Part shown: one piece after another, positions 35,641 to 46,529 of the stretch
Layout of the letters: every line of letters begins with the position of its first letter
How positions within the stretch are numbered: the first letter of the stretch is position 1
Source: Sipunculus nudus
Taxonomy: Eukaryota > Annelida > Sipuncula > Golfingiida > Sipunculidae
NCBI GenBank assembly: GCA_026874595.1
Contig: CM049318.1
Location: 42,014,456-42,078,455, forward strand
Length of the DNA stretch: 64,000 bases
Direction: 5' to 3'
The notes under the pieces: generated by a model
Database searches by the model: none
Seen by the model: only the letters and a program-made list of their open reading frames with translations
Told to the model about the DNA's origin: nothing
Translations under genes and position numbers: made by a program

Positions 35641-36183
35641 ATAAATTGATATGAGACAGATGTAAAGGATGATTTATATGTATATTTTAAGGCAAGGAAG
35701 CTATTTTCACAGCAAAAAAGGCATACATCCCTGCTAACAACCAGAAGAGTGCGGCGTGGCAGTTTGGAGTGACACGTCGGAAGTAGTCTGAAACTTCGTT
35801 CCCATACAACATTGTATCATGTAATTGTTTATGTTTGTAAGACTTTAGTTAATAATCTGACATACATTATCATCAACAAGGCCGTCAATAAAGGGGGATT
35901 GGCAAGGGAGGATGGTCAATGTAATCGCCTCCCCCCCCCCCACTATTCAGAGAATAATATCATTTATAGGAAATGAAATATAATAATTGATAGAATTATA
36001 GACTTGGGTCCCATTTATGAGTTAACTATTAAATATTTTATGTAAACCTAGTTTAGAAATAACTTTTCCTCGAATCAATTACTTTTATTTCTAAAACCTT
36101 ATACTTAATTGTTATATATTTGGACTGTGTTCAAAATAAATATAGGCTAATTGAAATGTGTCACTCAAGCTTTGTAAAAAGTG

Positions 36184-36234
<51 letters not shown>

Positions 36235-36504
36235 TGCGTGTCTGAGAGTACCCCCCCCCCCCCCCCGAAGGAAGATGAATTTACGCTTCTGATAATAAAA
36301 CAATACAATAAAGAAGGACAAATGTTAATAAAACAAAATTTTACTGATTTATAAAAGACACCAGAGTGACATCTGCTGGGATACAAAGTTTTAGAGTTAT
36401 GAATTGACAGGGTCCAACATGATAGGGCTATTAAATGTCTTGCATCTGTGCTAAGAATTCGGGCTTTACTTGAAGGTAGCTGGATTGTTTTTTGTGTTAA
36501 CGTG
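35641..36504 (+). mobile_element. 864-bp segment copied from 40477-41330 (copy B1)
   Basis: Runs from ATAAATTGATATGAGACAGA to TTTTTTGTGTTAACGTG. It matches 40477-41330 except for homopolymer and TA-run lengths and one substitution (TTAATAAAAC versus TTAACAAAAC near 36328). It has no terminal inverted repeats, no TC/CTRR Helitron ends and no coding sequence. The only open frame (36165-36386, minus) crosses the TA run and is not credible. Two extra bases (AT) sit at its left junction, and GTG is shared at the right junction. Confidence 0.9.
36184..36270. repeat. (TA)n and poly-C tracts in B1
   Basis: A TA alternation at 36184-36232 and a C run at 36250-36266. The matching tracts in B2 (41027-41062 and 41081-41092) are shorter, which is the main difference between the two copies. 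Confidence 0.9.
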
Positions 36505-36827
36505 AAAAATTATAAATATATGAATATTATAAATAGATCTGGTCTGCATGTATTCGGGGCCCCCTTGAATGATGAAGGCAAGATGACGGGGAGTCTAACG
36601 TCTGTGGTCGTTCCATCATTGTTGAGGGCACCTCGTAAATGTTTGTACTGATCTGCTCTGAGTTTGGTTTGTTTTCTGAAAAAAAGAAGTCTCAGATTCA
36701 ATGTTGTTGCATACATATCTACCAAGTATTGGTGGGCAAGATCTTTAGAATGTGCACATAGTTTGTATTGATTTGGTCTGAGCATCATTTTGTATGCATA
36801 GAGTTGAATTGCTGACAGTTTATTTTT
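36502..36827 (-). repeat. Direct duplicate of Helitron Rep segment (copy A2)
   Basis: The same 326 bp as A1 (35313-35638). On its right it continues into the natural upstream Rep sequence (THESILRKINCQQF), so A2 is the copy joined to the N-terminal half and A1 the copy joined to the HUH half. Confidence 0.95.
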
Positions 36828-37980
36828 CGTAGAATTGATTCATGTGTTGAAGGGTTGGTAGGGTTGGTGAGAGGGATTTGGAAATGGTAACCATCATCTC
36901 CACGTGGAATAAGTAATGGGTACTGGAGAGGGTCATAGGCTCTGTTTTTGTCAATGATTCGTTTCAAATTGTTGTTGAGCTGTTCTAGAGTAATCTCTTT
37001 TGGTACCTTGCTCACCAGCCATAAGAACAGCTACATCATCAGTGGATGGGGCATTGAAACGCCTTGTGTGTTCCCCAGAAGGTGTTTTGTCAGCATGAAT
37101 GATGAGTTTGTATTCTGATGTTAATCTGTTCATGGCAGTTTTGAAGCTTGTGATGTAGGGGTTATGCTGGTGAAGCATATTCTGAGAGGACAGAATGATA
37201 TTTTGATTGAGAATGGGAAAATTGAATGAAGGTGACTGGCTTATTGGTGAGAATTGGAAATGAAGTATATCTGCTAAAACTTTGGTTGTTTATTGAAAAG
37301 TGATTGTAAAGATCCAGCAAAATGTTACACTTGTCCTTGCATCCTAAATGTTGGCATGTAGCCAGGGTGTCTAACTTTATTGCAGGCAAATGGAGTCATT
37401 TGAAAACATGAATTGTATTTCCTAATGTTGGAGAGAAAATGTTTGGAATGTGTAGAATCACCATTCAGGATTGTTTTGAGTGGTTCTAGTGGTTCTACCT
37501 AGGGATGAAGTCTAACTTTGCCCAAAGAACAACATTATTGCTATAGCCCATGTGGAGGTCATAAGCTATGGCTTGTGGCAGATGGACTGGAGGTTGTTGA
37601 CTATGAGTAGGTGTTAGTGTACAATCTGCTGACGCTGTGTGGTCTGTGGGAGTTTCTCTATGATCTTTGCCCGTTGCTGCAGAATTCAGGGATGTTGGTA
37701 CATAATGAGTGGCTGTTGCTGCACGGGCTGTGGAAAGATTCGTGGCTGATGGTGAATGATCCATGGGGGTTAGTGTTGGGTCTTTGTATGTTGAGCGGCT
37801 GACACGCATGCGTAATGATGAGCGAGTACTTCTGGATAGACTTGAATTCCGTTTCACCATGGCTACTGAAAACCGAAAGGGAATTTTCAAAGTGGTTGTC
37901 ATGGCATTATTCCATAATCTGATTAAAGAATTCAGGTTAATTATAAAGAGTTGAAACCAAATGGATCGGCACGACAACAG

Positions 37981-39489
37981 GAGCGTTTAAACTGAAGGAT
38001 ATAACTTTGCAGTGTGACAATAAACTACATTTGCTTAATCAAGTCAAAGGAGAATTCAGTAATGCAGAAATTTTGTTGATACTTGTTCAAATATGCAATA
38101 TATGCAAATGCCATTGGAATCCAAATAAGATATGTTCACATACTGAGAACCAAAACTACGAATTTAGCAATAACTAAAAATAAATTATATACACTCAGTA
38201 CTCAGTAAAACCTACATTTGCCTAATCAAAGTAAAATAGAACACAGTTAAACGATCTTTTGGTGAAACTTGTTAAAAAATGTCATTTGCAGTGTCCATTG
38301 AATAGAATAAAATACTGCCACATACTGCGAAGTTCGCAGTGCGAACAATAACAAAGAATTTGTTAATACTAAGAATCAAATATTTGGATACTGCAGTCAA
38401 CTGAGTGTACAGCGAGTCTGAAGAGTTAGTTTCACGACAGAAAAATAGTCCAGAGCATTTGCCTATTGTAACACTAACTTATTTGATATTTTCATCAGTG
38501 TGAGCATCGTTTTGGTTCAGTGTGGTTTTGCTTACTGTCAGGCAACTATATTTGTCTTAAAGAAAAATCATCTTTGCTATCTTCATTGCACAATGTCAAA
38601 TCCACATCAGGAGTGGAGGTGAGCGTTTGAAATGTTGGATGGATGTTCTTCTATGTCTTTATGGCAAGCGGCACTGACAGTCTCTCGATTCAATTTCAAG
38701 CTTTTCAAGTTCAAATGTCAGGTCTTGCTTTTGCTTGAGCAAGTTGTGTTTACTGGTATGATCTTGGCTAAGATCTTTTCATGAGTTTTCCCATGGTGTC
38801 AATAATGCTTGCAAACCTTCGTACACATTTAAGCCGCAGTATAGAGGAAGTTCATTTTTGGACAACAGCTAAATGGTTCTCCTGTAGGTTTACCTGAATG
38901 CAGGCTAATGATTTTGAGGTTTCATGCTTGAGTGCGTCTGATTCGTTCATCAGTGTAAGGACTCTGCAGTGATGTTGCTGCTTGTATGTCATCTGGAAGA
39001 GAAATTATGACACACTACAGCACTACATTCGTGTGCATTTTTTTTTAAAACCTGGTTTACTGTGCATGTCTGATTTGAAAAACAGAAATTTAGTGAGATA
39101 TCGTCTGCACTAAAAAAAAAACCCAGTAAATTAACGCAGTTTGTTGTTTTCTGGAGTAGAGCTTGTGTTTCTGGAAATATTTTCATTAAAAATTGTAAAG
39201 GATTATAAACTGGCTGAAAGTGGTGTTATTACGGACTAAGTATATTATGGACTGAATGGGATAATCTTTAAACAAATCGAACTTGCCTATTCCTCTAGTC
39301 TAACTGTTTTAAAAGAACCTATCGTTGTCTCTAAATTCTGGTCTAGTCCTCAATAATATGCTTTATAAATTATGTAAATATCACACGTAAGAAAAACAAA
39401 CAAAATCACATATTTCGAGGAAGCTTTTGAGTAATTCGACTTACACATCAATTATGTGTCATAGTTTTATCATTGGTTATCATTTGCAT
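37981..39489 (+). other. No gene recognised
   Basis: AT-rich DNA upstream of the Helitron Rep start. Pairs such as CTACATTTGCTTAATCAAGT (38026) and CTACATTTGCCTAATCAAAG (38211) hint at a degenerate repeat of about 185 bp, but I could not extend it. No coding signal. Confidence 0.45.
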
Positions 39490-40476
39490 ACTAATGGATT
39501 AACAAAATGGTATTTGACGCTATTTCCATGCTTAAAATAAAAACCTGCCAAGCCGCATCAGTTTAAGAAAAAAGTGCCCTAGAAGCTTATATTTGTTTGT
39601 AGGAAGCCTGAAACAAATTAGGAGTATTTTCTTTTTTTTATCGGTTCTTTATTGGTTAAAAGTTGGGAAGTAAAAGTCACTTAATCTTTTTTTAAATCTC
39701 ACTATGTCTATGTCACATTTAATGTGCACAAAAATTCCGTTTATTTTAAAACCCAGCCTTATCCCTTGGTCTAGCTTCATTAACTCTGTTACCCACCCAC
39801 CTGTTCATTTCACGGTCGACCGCCCTGCAGCTAGTACATGTAAATGCATTTCCGAAACCGAAACGGAAGCAATAAAATTTCCGAAGTATTTTGACCTGTA
39901 TCACGGATTTTTAATCGTGTTGTATAAACGATAAATTGATAAAAGGCAGGCACAAAAGTTGAATAATATGTTTATTTAAGATACGTAAGCTATTTTAAAA
40001 GCAAGAAAAAAATTATACTTACCTCGCTAACAACCAGTGAAGAGTGGGAGCCTAGGATGACTCCTCTATAAGTGCGTACTATGCAGTGGATGAGAAATTA
40101 TGAAACTTTGCGCTTTTTTATTGTAAAATAAAAAAAAAAGAAAGCTGCCCATGCGCATCATATTCAATAAAAAGTGTCCGAGAAACATATAATAATTTTT
40201 TTCGGGCCTAACGCAAAGTGCAGCATTTTCTTTTATTTTCATATGTACTTTATTGATCAAATTTGAAAAGTAAAATCTCATGATTTCTGAACAAACAAAA
40301 AAAATTTTTGCACTGGGCAATGAGCACAAAAATTTCACTTATTTTACAACCCAGCCTTTAGCCGCACATTATAACCCGCTCACCTGTTCATTTTATGGTT
40401 GACCGCCCAGCAGTTTGCTTTGCCAAAGAAATTTTACCGGTTACACGGATATTTAACCGTGTAGCACTTATTAACG
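39490..40476 (+). repeat. Two diverged tandem copies of the sequence leading into B
   Basis: Copy one (about 39500-40060) and copy two (about 40090-40476, continuing into B2) share, in order: AAAAATTCCGTTTATTTTAA versus AAAAATTTCACTTATTTTAC, ACCCAGCCTT, ACCTGTTCATTT, GACCGCCC, CACGGAT with TTTAATCGTGT or TTTAACCGTGT, then ACGATAAATTGAT. Copy one even includes the first part of B (AAGCTATTTT, CGCTAACAACCAG). B2 is therefore the tail of an older tandem repeat. This argues that B2 is the source and B1 the derived copy. Confidence 0.7.
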
Positions 40477-41025
40477 ATAAATTGATATGAGACAGATGTA
40501 AAGGATGATTTATATGTATATTTTAAGGCAAGGAAGCTATTTTCACAGCAAAAAAGGCATACATCCCTGCTAACAACCAGAAGAGTGCGGCGTGGCAGTT
40601 TGGAGTGACACGTCGGAAGTAGTCTGAAACTTCGTTCCCATACAACATTGTATCATGTAATTGTTTATGTTTGTAAGACTTTAGTTAATAATCTGACATA
40701 CATTATCATCAACAAGGCCGTCAATAAAGGGGGATTGGCAAGGGAGGATGGTCAATGTAATCGCCTCCCCCCCCCCCCCCCCCACTATTCAGAGAATAAT
40801 ATCATTTATAGGAAATGAAATATAATAATTGATAGAATTATAGACTTGGGTCCCATTTATGAGTTAACTATTAAATATTTTATGTAAACCTAGTTTAGAA
40901 ATAACTTTTCCTCGAATCAATTACTTTTATTTCTAAAACCTTATACTTAATTGTTATATATTTGGACTGTGTTCAAAATAAATATAGGCTAATTGAAATG
41001 TGTCACTCAAGCTTTGTAAAAAGTG

Positions 41026-41064
<39 letters not shown>

Positions 41065-41330
41065 TGCGTGTCTGAGAGTACCCCCCCCCCCCGAAGGAAG
41101 ATGAATTTACGCTTCTGATAATAAAACAATACAATAAAGAAGGACAAATGTTAACAAAACAAAATTTTACTGATTTATAAAAGACACCAGAGTGACATCT
41201 GCTGGGATACAAAGTTTTAGAGTTATGAATTGACAGGGTCCAACATGATAGGGCTATTAAATGTCTTGCATCTGTGCTAAGAATTCGGGCTTTACTTGAA
41301 GGTAGCTGGATTGTTTTTTGTGTTAACGTG
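40477..41330 (+). repeat. Source copy of the duplicated segment (B2)
   Basis: The 854-bp counterpart of 35641-36504. Left flank AGCACTTATTAACG continues the older repeat. Right flank TAAGAAACTGTCTCATAAAC is unrelated to the Helitron. The open frame at 41003-41212 spans a TA run and is not a gene. Confidence 0.9.
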
Positions 41331-42262
41331 TAAGAAACTGTCTCATAAACACGCAGCCTCTAATGTAGACGTTCCGATCTTTGCCGAAACCAGTTTGGCT
41401 GTTTTCGGTGATAACGTACACGCAATGGTAGCATAATTGATATGTTCAAGTCGCATGTTAAACAATGCATGCAATTAACTGGCTTCTGTGGTTTAAGCCG
41501 CCTACCGGACTCAACAGAGCACAGGTCGTGAGTTCGAGTTTTAGCCGAGGAGTCGTGAGATTTTATTTTGTAGGCTAATGGGAAGTCCTGGCCTCATTCG
41601 GAGGGGAAATGGGGGGGGGGGGGGGGGGAAGGGGGGGGGGGGGGTTCTCGATGTTATGACCCAGCAGAGTGGAATAATCCATTAAGAAAGGTTGCGGCGG
41701 CTGAAAAGGGAAGGGGGAGGGGGTTATACCCCCGTACCCGCTTCTACCATTATTGTATGCTGACATAAGAAAGCAGTGCCAAGGGATCGAGAGACACCTG
41801 TAGTTCACATTTATTGACCTGCAATCGGGTAAGTGACAGCAGTGTTTATTCAAATTCACATTATACCTTAATCCCGTGCTGGAGGTTAGTTCTTGTGAAT
41901 AACCGCTTTCCGGTGTTTGCTGCAGGCAGTTCGGCTGTTTTCGGTGGTAGTCTCCGCTCAAGTCAGAAACATTGAAAAATTACTGAAAATGATGGATACA
42001 TTAAAAATAATTTATTCTCATATCGGCCATGTCACTGTGTGAACGATAACCTATAAAATGAGGTATGTCACAGTGTCATACCCAACGCGGTTTAGAGAAC
42101 CTTGTGAACAAAGGTAAAGCGAACTCCTTTTATAAGTATTAGATGTCGCCCTCATGCAGTTAAAACTCTCGCCTGTCTTGCAGACGCTATTCACAGATCA
42201 CCTGGTACCTTTACCTATTGCAGGAATATCAAAGCGGTGCCTCGCCGTGTCCCCTGATGCAG
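41331..42262 (+). other. No gene; G-rich tract and SINE-like patch
   Basis: Contains G runs at 41611-41628 and 41631-41644 separated by AA, a likely quadruplex former. The minus-strand proline-rich frame 41575-41961 is the shadow of this tract. Two similar 25-bp words (GGCTGTTTTCGGTGATAAC near 41398 and GGCTGTTTTCGGTGGTAG near 41934) suggest a decayed repeat pair. Confidence 0.5.
41478..41560 (+). repeat. Possible tRNA-derived SINE head
   Basis: TGTGGTTTAAGCCGCCTACC in the A-box position, then CAGGTCGTGAGTTCGAGTTTT resembling a B box (GGTTCGANTCC), then TAGCCGAGGAG. The layout is that of invertebrate tRNA-derived SINEs. Several cloverleaf pairs are missing, so it is not called as a tRNA. Confidence 0.4.
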
Positions 42263-42264
42263 AA

Positions 42265-43804
42265 TCTATTCAATTGGCATTTGTTTTCCGTCAATGATCA
42301 GTCGGCCTCTTGTGAACCATGCTTCCTGGTTATTCACGTAGGCTTCATTCATAAGCGGTATAGCCTTTTTCGTCAGTTATAAGTCCATTTTAGTCTAATC
42401 CTGGCTACCCATATTCTTGCCACCTGGCCAGCGCCTTTTGTTTTCATCAATACCTCCTGGCGGTCCTCTCGACTGAATAATCTAAAAAAACATGCCGGTC
42501 TTGATTGTCTTTCCATGGTCCTATTCTTTTGGCCACTTCAATTTTCTCACTGAGTGTTTCTGCTCTCCCGGCTCCTTGTTGTTCAAGTGCTTTATCCACT
42601 TTCTGTCTTACATGTTCACCTTCTCCCTCTTTAACTCCTTGCACTCTGACATTATATTCCCTACTACGTCTCTCTGTCTGGTTCACGTTGTCACGTATTT
42701 CACCATTGTATACCAACAGTTCTCTCTGGTTATTCTCAAGTTTTATCTCCAGTTCTTTCACCCGTTTTTCCAGCTTAAGTTTTTAACCTGTGCCTGTGTA
42801 AACTCCAGGCCCGTTTGTAATCCTTTTAGACTGTGATACCATTGGCCACCATTGTAATAAAGTCTGTTGTTACAGGTATTTGTTTTATTGTGCGCAGGAG
42901 TGTTACATGTGTCTGTTTGCATTCTGTTTCGTGTTTAGCGCAAACCCTGCGCGCTGCTATAAATAACCGCACCTGCGGAATTCTCGCGGAGTGTAAACAC
43001 AGCGCTCGCTGTCGTGCTTGTCTGGAATGGTCAGGTCTGTTCATATATAGAGCGTGTGTATTGTGTTTTGGGAATTTCGTGAAATGGAAATTTCTAGGCC
43101 TGAGGTGAAAAGTTATAAATAGGGGCTGTGTTTAGAGCCGATAGGGGGAGAGAGAGAAAACATTCCAGCGAACACGGAAGAGTGTAAGTTAGTTTTGGGA
43201 CCTTTCCGATAATTGCAGCACTTATAAATATTCTTCAATCTTTGTAACAGATTTTATTCAGTCTTCAGTTTGCCTTTGGAATTATTACCATAACTTCACT
43301 TTTGGATTAAAACAGATTGATTTCGAGATTGAATTGGACTATTCTCTGAGTTTTGCATGAACTGGTCATCTAGAATATTCATGTTAAAGGGCTCTTGTTG
43401 AGCTGTGACAGTGGCGGTATCTAGAAAAACCCTAGGATCCGGACATTCTGGTACTGTACATTTTTATTGTTTTACTGTGTAATTGTATTGATTTCGTGTA
43501 TTGTAATGTTAGGATTGTTTTAAGAATAAATTATAATTATTTGTTAACAAAAAACACTGACTTCTTTTCTCATTCCCCTAGACATTTCACGCTGCCTTTT
43601 GTTACAGAATCAGATTTTTTTTTATCTCCGTAACAAAATTTATGCTCGTCACGACTACGTGTCAAGCGTCCTCCGCCATTTGTCCCTGATCATCAGACAA
43701 ACCGCCGCCTATTTCTCGCGTCAAATACGCCTCTATCGTCTCTGAGGATTCACTTTCACTGGCTTTATCTCCTCCCCTTCCCCTTTTTACCTTTAGGCGG
43801 CATT
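42265..43804 (-). pseudogene. LINE ORF1 (RNA-binding protein type), split by an LTR
   Basis: On the minus strand, 43804-43655 starts MPPKGKKGKGRR, then SETIEAYLTREIGGGLSDDQ. The gene resumes at about 42867 with GLQTGLEFTQAQVKNL, then an open stretch (42761-42447) with a coiled-coil-like KELEIKLENNQRELL, ERRSREYNVRVQGVKE, EKIEVAKRIG and DRHVFLDYS, matching the RRM-like core of L1-type ORF1 proteins. IPLMNEAYVNNQEAWFTRGR and LIIDGKQ close the C-terminus at about 42265. The sequence between 42868 and 43653 is a solo LTR in the opposite orientation. Stops and small frameshifts are also present. ORF1 proteins bind LINE RNA as a chaperone; no ORF2 follows. Confidence 0.75.
42868..43653 (+). repeat. 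Solo LTR inserted in LINE ORF1
   Basis: Starts TGTTACAGGTATTTG at 42868 and ends near GCTCGTCACGA at 43653 (786 bp). Inner landmarks are GGCTCTTGTTGAGCTGTGAC, GTGACAGTGGCGGTATC, the AATAAATTATAATTA region and ATCTCCGTAACAAAATTTAT. It runs antiparallel to the ORF1 it interrupts. No clear 5-bp target duplication. Confidence 0.85.
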
Positions 43805-43921
43805 TCGAGACCTGCTTTAAGCGGTAACAAATCGTTTTTAATTATACCGGAGATTTTTCTCTCCACGTCTCACGCCGTCATATTGGTCACGTGAAGCCCG
43901 CATTATTATTGTTTATCGTGT

Positions 43922-43968
<47 letters not shown>

Positions 43969-44640
43969 ATAGTATGCTCTAATTAAGTATATTTTATCAG
44001 GAACATTTAGCTGATTTTTTTTAATATATGGGATAGTAATTTACTGGTCCTTTAAATAAACTCGCAGTGTAGCAAGTCGAAGTTTACTCTTTGGGGTCTA
44101 ACCCTGCAAAGTTGAAAAAGTATTTTAGCCCCGCTTCGCAGGGCATTTAGTTTTTGAGCAGAAGCTTTAAATCTATATCTTTTTGCAATTTCTTTACAGA
44201 AACGAGGTGACCCAACTCAGGAACAGAGATGAATTTTTGTTGTCAATCAAAATGAGATAAGTACATCTGTTTTTTAGGGATGTTAGTGTGACGTTAGTTT
44301 TGGGTCCAATGTGCTGAGCCAGGGCCGCCTTGATCCACTACAACCTTGTTGGTATGGTTATTGTGATCGACTTATTCATGGGAGCAAAGTCTGGGGAATT
44401 CCTGCTATACGTTATCGTTATGTATAAATAGTCCACTGGTTCTGAGAATGACAGGAAGCACTATAATAGTGGTTAACCCGTGCGGACCAATCGAGCATAC
44501 TTGACATTTGATCTTTTTCATTCCAGTTTTACACAGTTTGAACTATAGTAAATTCTGTAACTATATGAACTATGTAAACCAATGAAATGCGACAGAAAAT
44601 GTCCAATGTCCTGCATGTAACCTTCACTGATATATATCGA
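43805..44640 (+). other. No gene; TA microsatellite at 43922-43952
   Basis: Possible 5' UTR of the LINE just right of the ORF1 start, then a TA run and AT-rich DNA. No reading frame of note. Confidence 0.5.
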
Positions 44641-44644
44641 TATA

Positions 44645-44960
44645 TGTTGCGTCGGCTAAGTACGATACGTTAGGTCCACAACGTGATAGGATGCATCCAT
44701 ACAACGCGATACGTTGCGTCCATACTTTACGATACGTGGCGTCAATACAGTTCAAAAGTTACGTCTCCATTACATCCATAGAGCTCGATTCGATACCTCC
44801 ATACACCACGATAATTAACGTCCATCACCCACATACATTATATCCTCAGAGCACGATACATTACTTCCATACAACCCGATAAATTACTTTCAATCAACAC
44901 CATATCTTACTTCCTTACAGCCTGATACATTACTTCCATGCAGCACGATATGTTCCTTCA
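44645..44960 (+). repeat. Degenerate minisatellite of about 21-31 bp
   Basis: Words of the form CCATACAACGCGATACGTTGCGT recur about every 21-31 bp, with decreasing quality rightward (for example TTACTTCCATACAACCCGATA, TTACTTCCATGCAGCACGATA). Units carry CGATA and CATTAC/CGTT parts. The 63-codon frame across it is incidental. Confidence 0.7.
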
Positions 44961-45107
44961 GATTTTGATAAATGAATCAAAGTTACATTCCACATTATCC
45001 TATAAGAACCTCGGCTTAAGACAGGTTTATTACTTTATCATGTTATACCAAACAGACCCGAACATTCTTTCAGTCGTCGCCAAAAGATGTCACTAGTATT
45101 TCGATGG

Positions 45108-45150
45108 AAAGGCCTAGTGGTTGGACATGGTATATGATTCGAAGGTCACG
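45108..45150 (+). repeat. Truncated tRNA-like SINE head
   Basis: GGCCTAGTGGTTGGACATGG followed by GATTCGAAGGTCACG has the order of an A box and anticodon-arm region of a tRNA-derived SINE. It is cut off before the B box by the direct repeat and hairpin insertion that follow. Confidence 0.35.
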
Positions 45151-45282
45151 TATAGTGCGTGAAAGATGTTGAATGGCCATGCTGGTCCATCTCATGGAGA
45201 TATAGAACAAGAATACACAGAAAAAGTCGGGGTGATCCGACTTTTTTCTGTGTATTCTTGTTATATATCTATAGTGCGTGAA
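45151..45282. mobile_element. Short hairpin insertion flanked by 13-bp direct repeats
   Basis: TATAGTGCGTGAA occurs at 45151-45163 and again at 45270-45282. Between them lies a hairpin: arm 45206-45230 pairs with 45237-45262 over 25 bp with one bulged T around the loop GGTGAT. The pairing continues outward (GATATA/TATATC) with one mismatch. The duplicated flank has the look of a target-site duplication around an insert of about 106 bp. Confidence 0.65.
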
Positions 45283-46525
45283 GTAAGTGGTTATATCACT
45301 GACACAAGTTCACTGCTGTAGACGTCCTGCCTGAACTGGCAGCTCAGCATTGAACTGTCAGGCTTGACGTGTCTGATAATTGTCTTGGCGCCTGGCAGCT
45401 AAGAAGTGATTTCCCAGCTAACTGATAACTGTGAAAGGTCTGTCAGTCTAAGCAAGGTCGCTGGATGGGATAATCTGGCTCACTGTCAGGTCCCTGACGT
45501 GTGAAGACTCAAGACAGCTTCAGATTAGGTCCTTTTACATTATATAAACCACCACATTTGAATGTTTGTTATATACATTTTTTTTTATCAACCGATCTTA
45601 GCATATACCTACCTATATATATAATTATATATAATCCTGAACGCTGTGATAATCATGATATATGTCATTATTTCACCTTGAATTCAATCAAATGGAAGTC
45701 ATATATTTTAAATTATCTTTAAATTATTAATCCCTGTACGAATTCACCCAAAAATGTAGTACAGAACTGCTCTACAAAAGTGTGTTTTATAATAAAAAAT
45801 AAATCTATATTTTACAGTGTCGTTCGTGTGTGATCAAAAGGACGGTACGTAACATCATGCCTTCTCTTCATTATAATAAAGTACAAGATGAACCTACAGG
45901 CGTACAATAGCTAGAAGCGGCATCCTTAGCAAGTTGTTCCTCACCGAACAGTGTAATCAAACGTACAATGAAAATGAACCATACAATGAAGTTCAAGTTG
46001 AACCAAACGAGTACTTAAACAGTTCATTTAGGTCTGGGCCTGTCCTGAATCCTAACAACCGTCGACAGCCCCCGGCTTTATAACGATGAATTTGTTATAA
46101 TACTGACAACCTGGCAAAGCTTTCCACATCTCAATGATAACATTCAGAGTGAACGGAAACCGCACAAGAGTGTTTTGGCTGCACGTCTAACATCCCTAGT
46201 CTTCGGAAGAAATGGTAAACTGGTAAGAAAAAATGAGGGTTATCGAATATTTTTAAGTGAATTATTAGTTGATTTTAATGTCTCAGAAATATGCATAATG
46301 CTATAATATACCATTTTTTTCTCTTTTCATAATTGACATCCTTTGATGTAATATAAATTTATTAAAAAGAAAAACATGTTGTTGTCTTTGCTTTTCACAT
46401 TAACTTCTGCTTGTTTTGTTTGACATTTTCAATATGAGAAGACATGAATAATATACATATGAATATATAATAACACTGATAAAACACTGAGAATTATAGA
46501 TGAAGCCTATTAATGATACAATGTA
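45283..46525 (+). other. No gene recognised
   Basis: Mostly AT-rich. The open stretch 45501-45722 is unrecognised. The left part (45300-45500) is less AT-rich but has no reading frame or repeat I can name. Confidence 0.45.
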
Positions 46526-46529
46526 GGAA

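Larger units (their letters stand above)
34790..37980 (-). pseudogene. Helitron Rep (HUH) gene, truncated before helicase and interrupted
   Basis: Helitrons replicate by rolling circle using a Rep-helicase protein. On the minus strand the conserved N-terminal half is legible: IIHADKTPSGEHTRRFNAPS, then DDVAVLMAGEQGTKRDYS, AYDPLQYPLLIPRGDDGYHF, RPNQYKLCAHSKDLAHQYLV, KLRADQYKHLRGALNNDG, VILPSSFKGAPN, then IEWQKQGLPHVHILLWLM, whose HVH (35119-35111) is the two-His metal motif of HUH nucleases. NMIHGICGPLN, CMKNGLCKK and GYPLHRRRGP follow. The sequence ends near 34790, before the catalytic Tyr region and the helicase. Frameshifts are present, and a 1.19-kb duplication plus insertion splits it at 35313-36504. 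A CR1-like LINE abuts the broken end. Confidence 0.85.

Noticed and set aside
36165-36386. Minus-strand frame across the TA run (also 41003-41212)
   Set aside because: Its C-terminal Ile-Tyr run is just the TA microsatellite and the two copies differ in length there.
35641-36504. B segment as a non-autonomous Helitron or other transposon
   Set aside because: No TC/CTRR ends, no terminal hairpin, no inverted repeats. Its second copy is embedded in an older repeat, and the flanking 326-bp duplication is far too long for a normal target duplication.
41478-41560. tRNA gene
   Set aside because: Only A-box and B-box resemblance. The acceptor and other stems do not close, so a SINE head is the better reading.
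41575-41961. Proline-rich 128-codon frame on the minus strand
   Set aside because: The poly-proline part is the complement of two long G runs and no other feature supports a gene.
42492-42836. 93- and 114-codon plus-strand frames
   Set aside because: Antisense shadows of LINE ORF1.
44691-44882. 63-codon frame rich in His and Tyr
   Set aside because: The translation of the degenerate minisatellite at 44645-44960.
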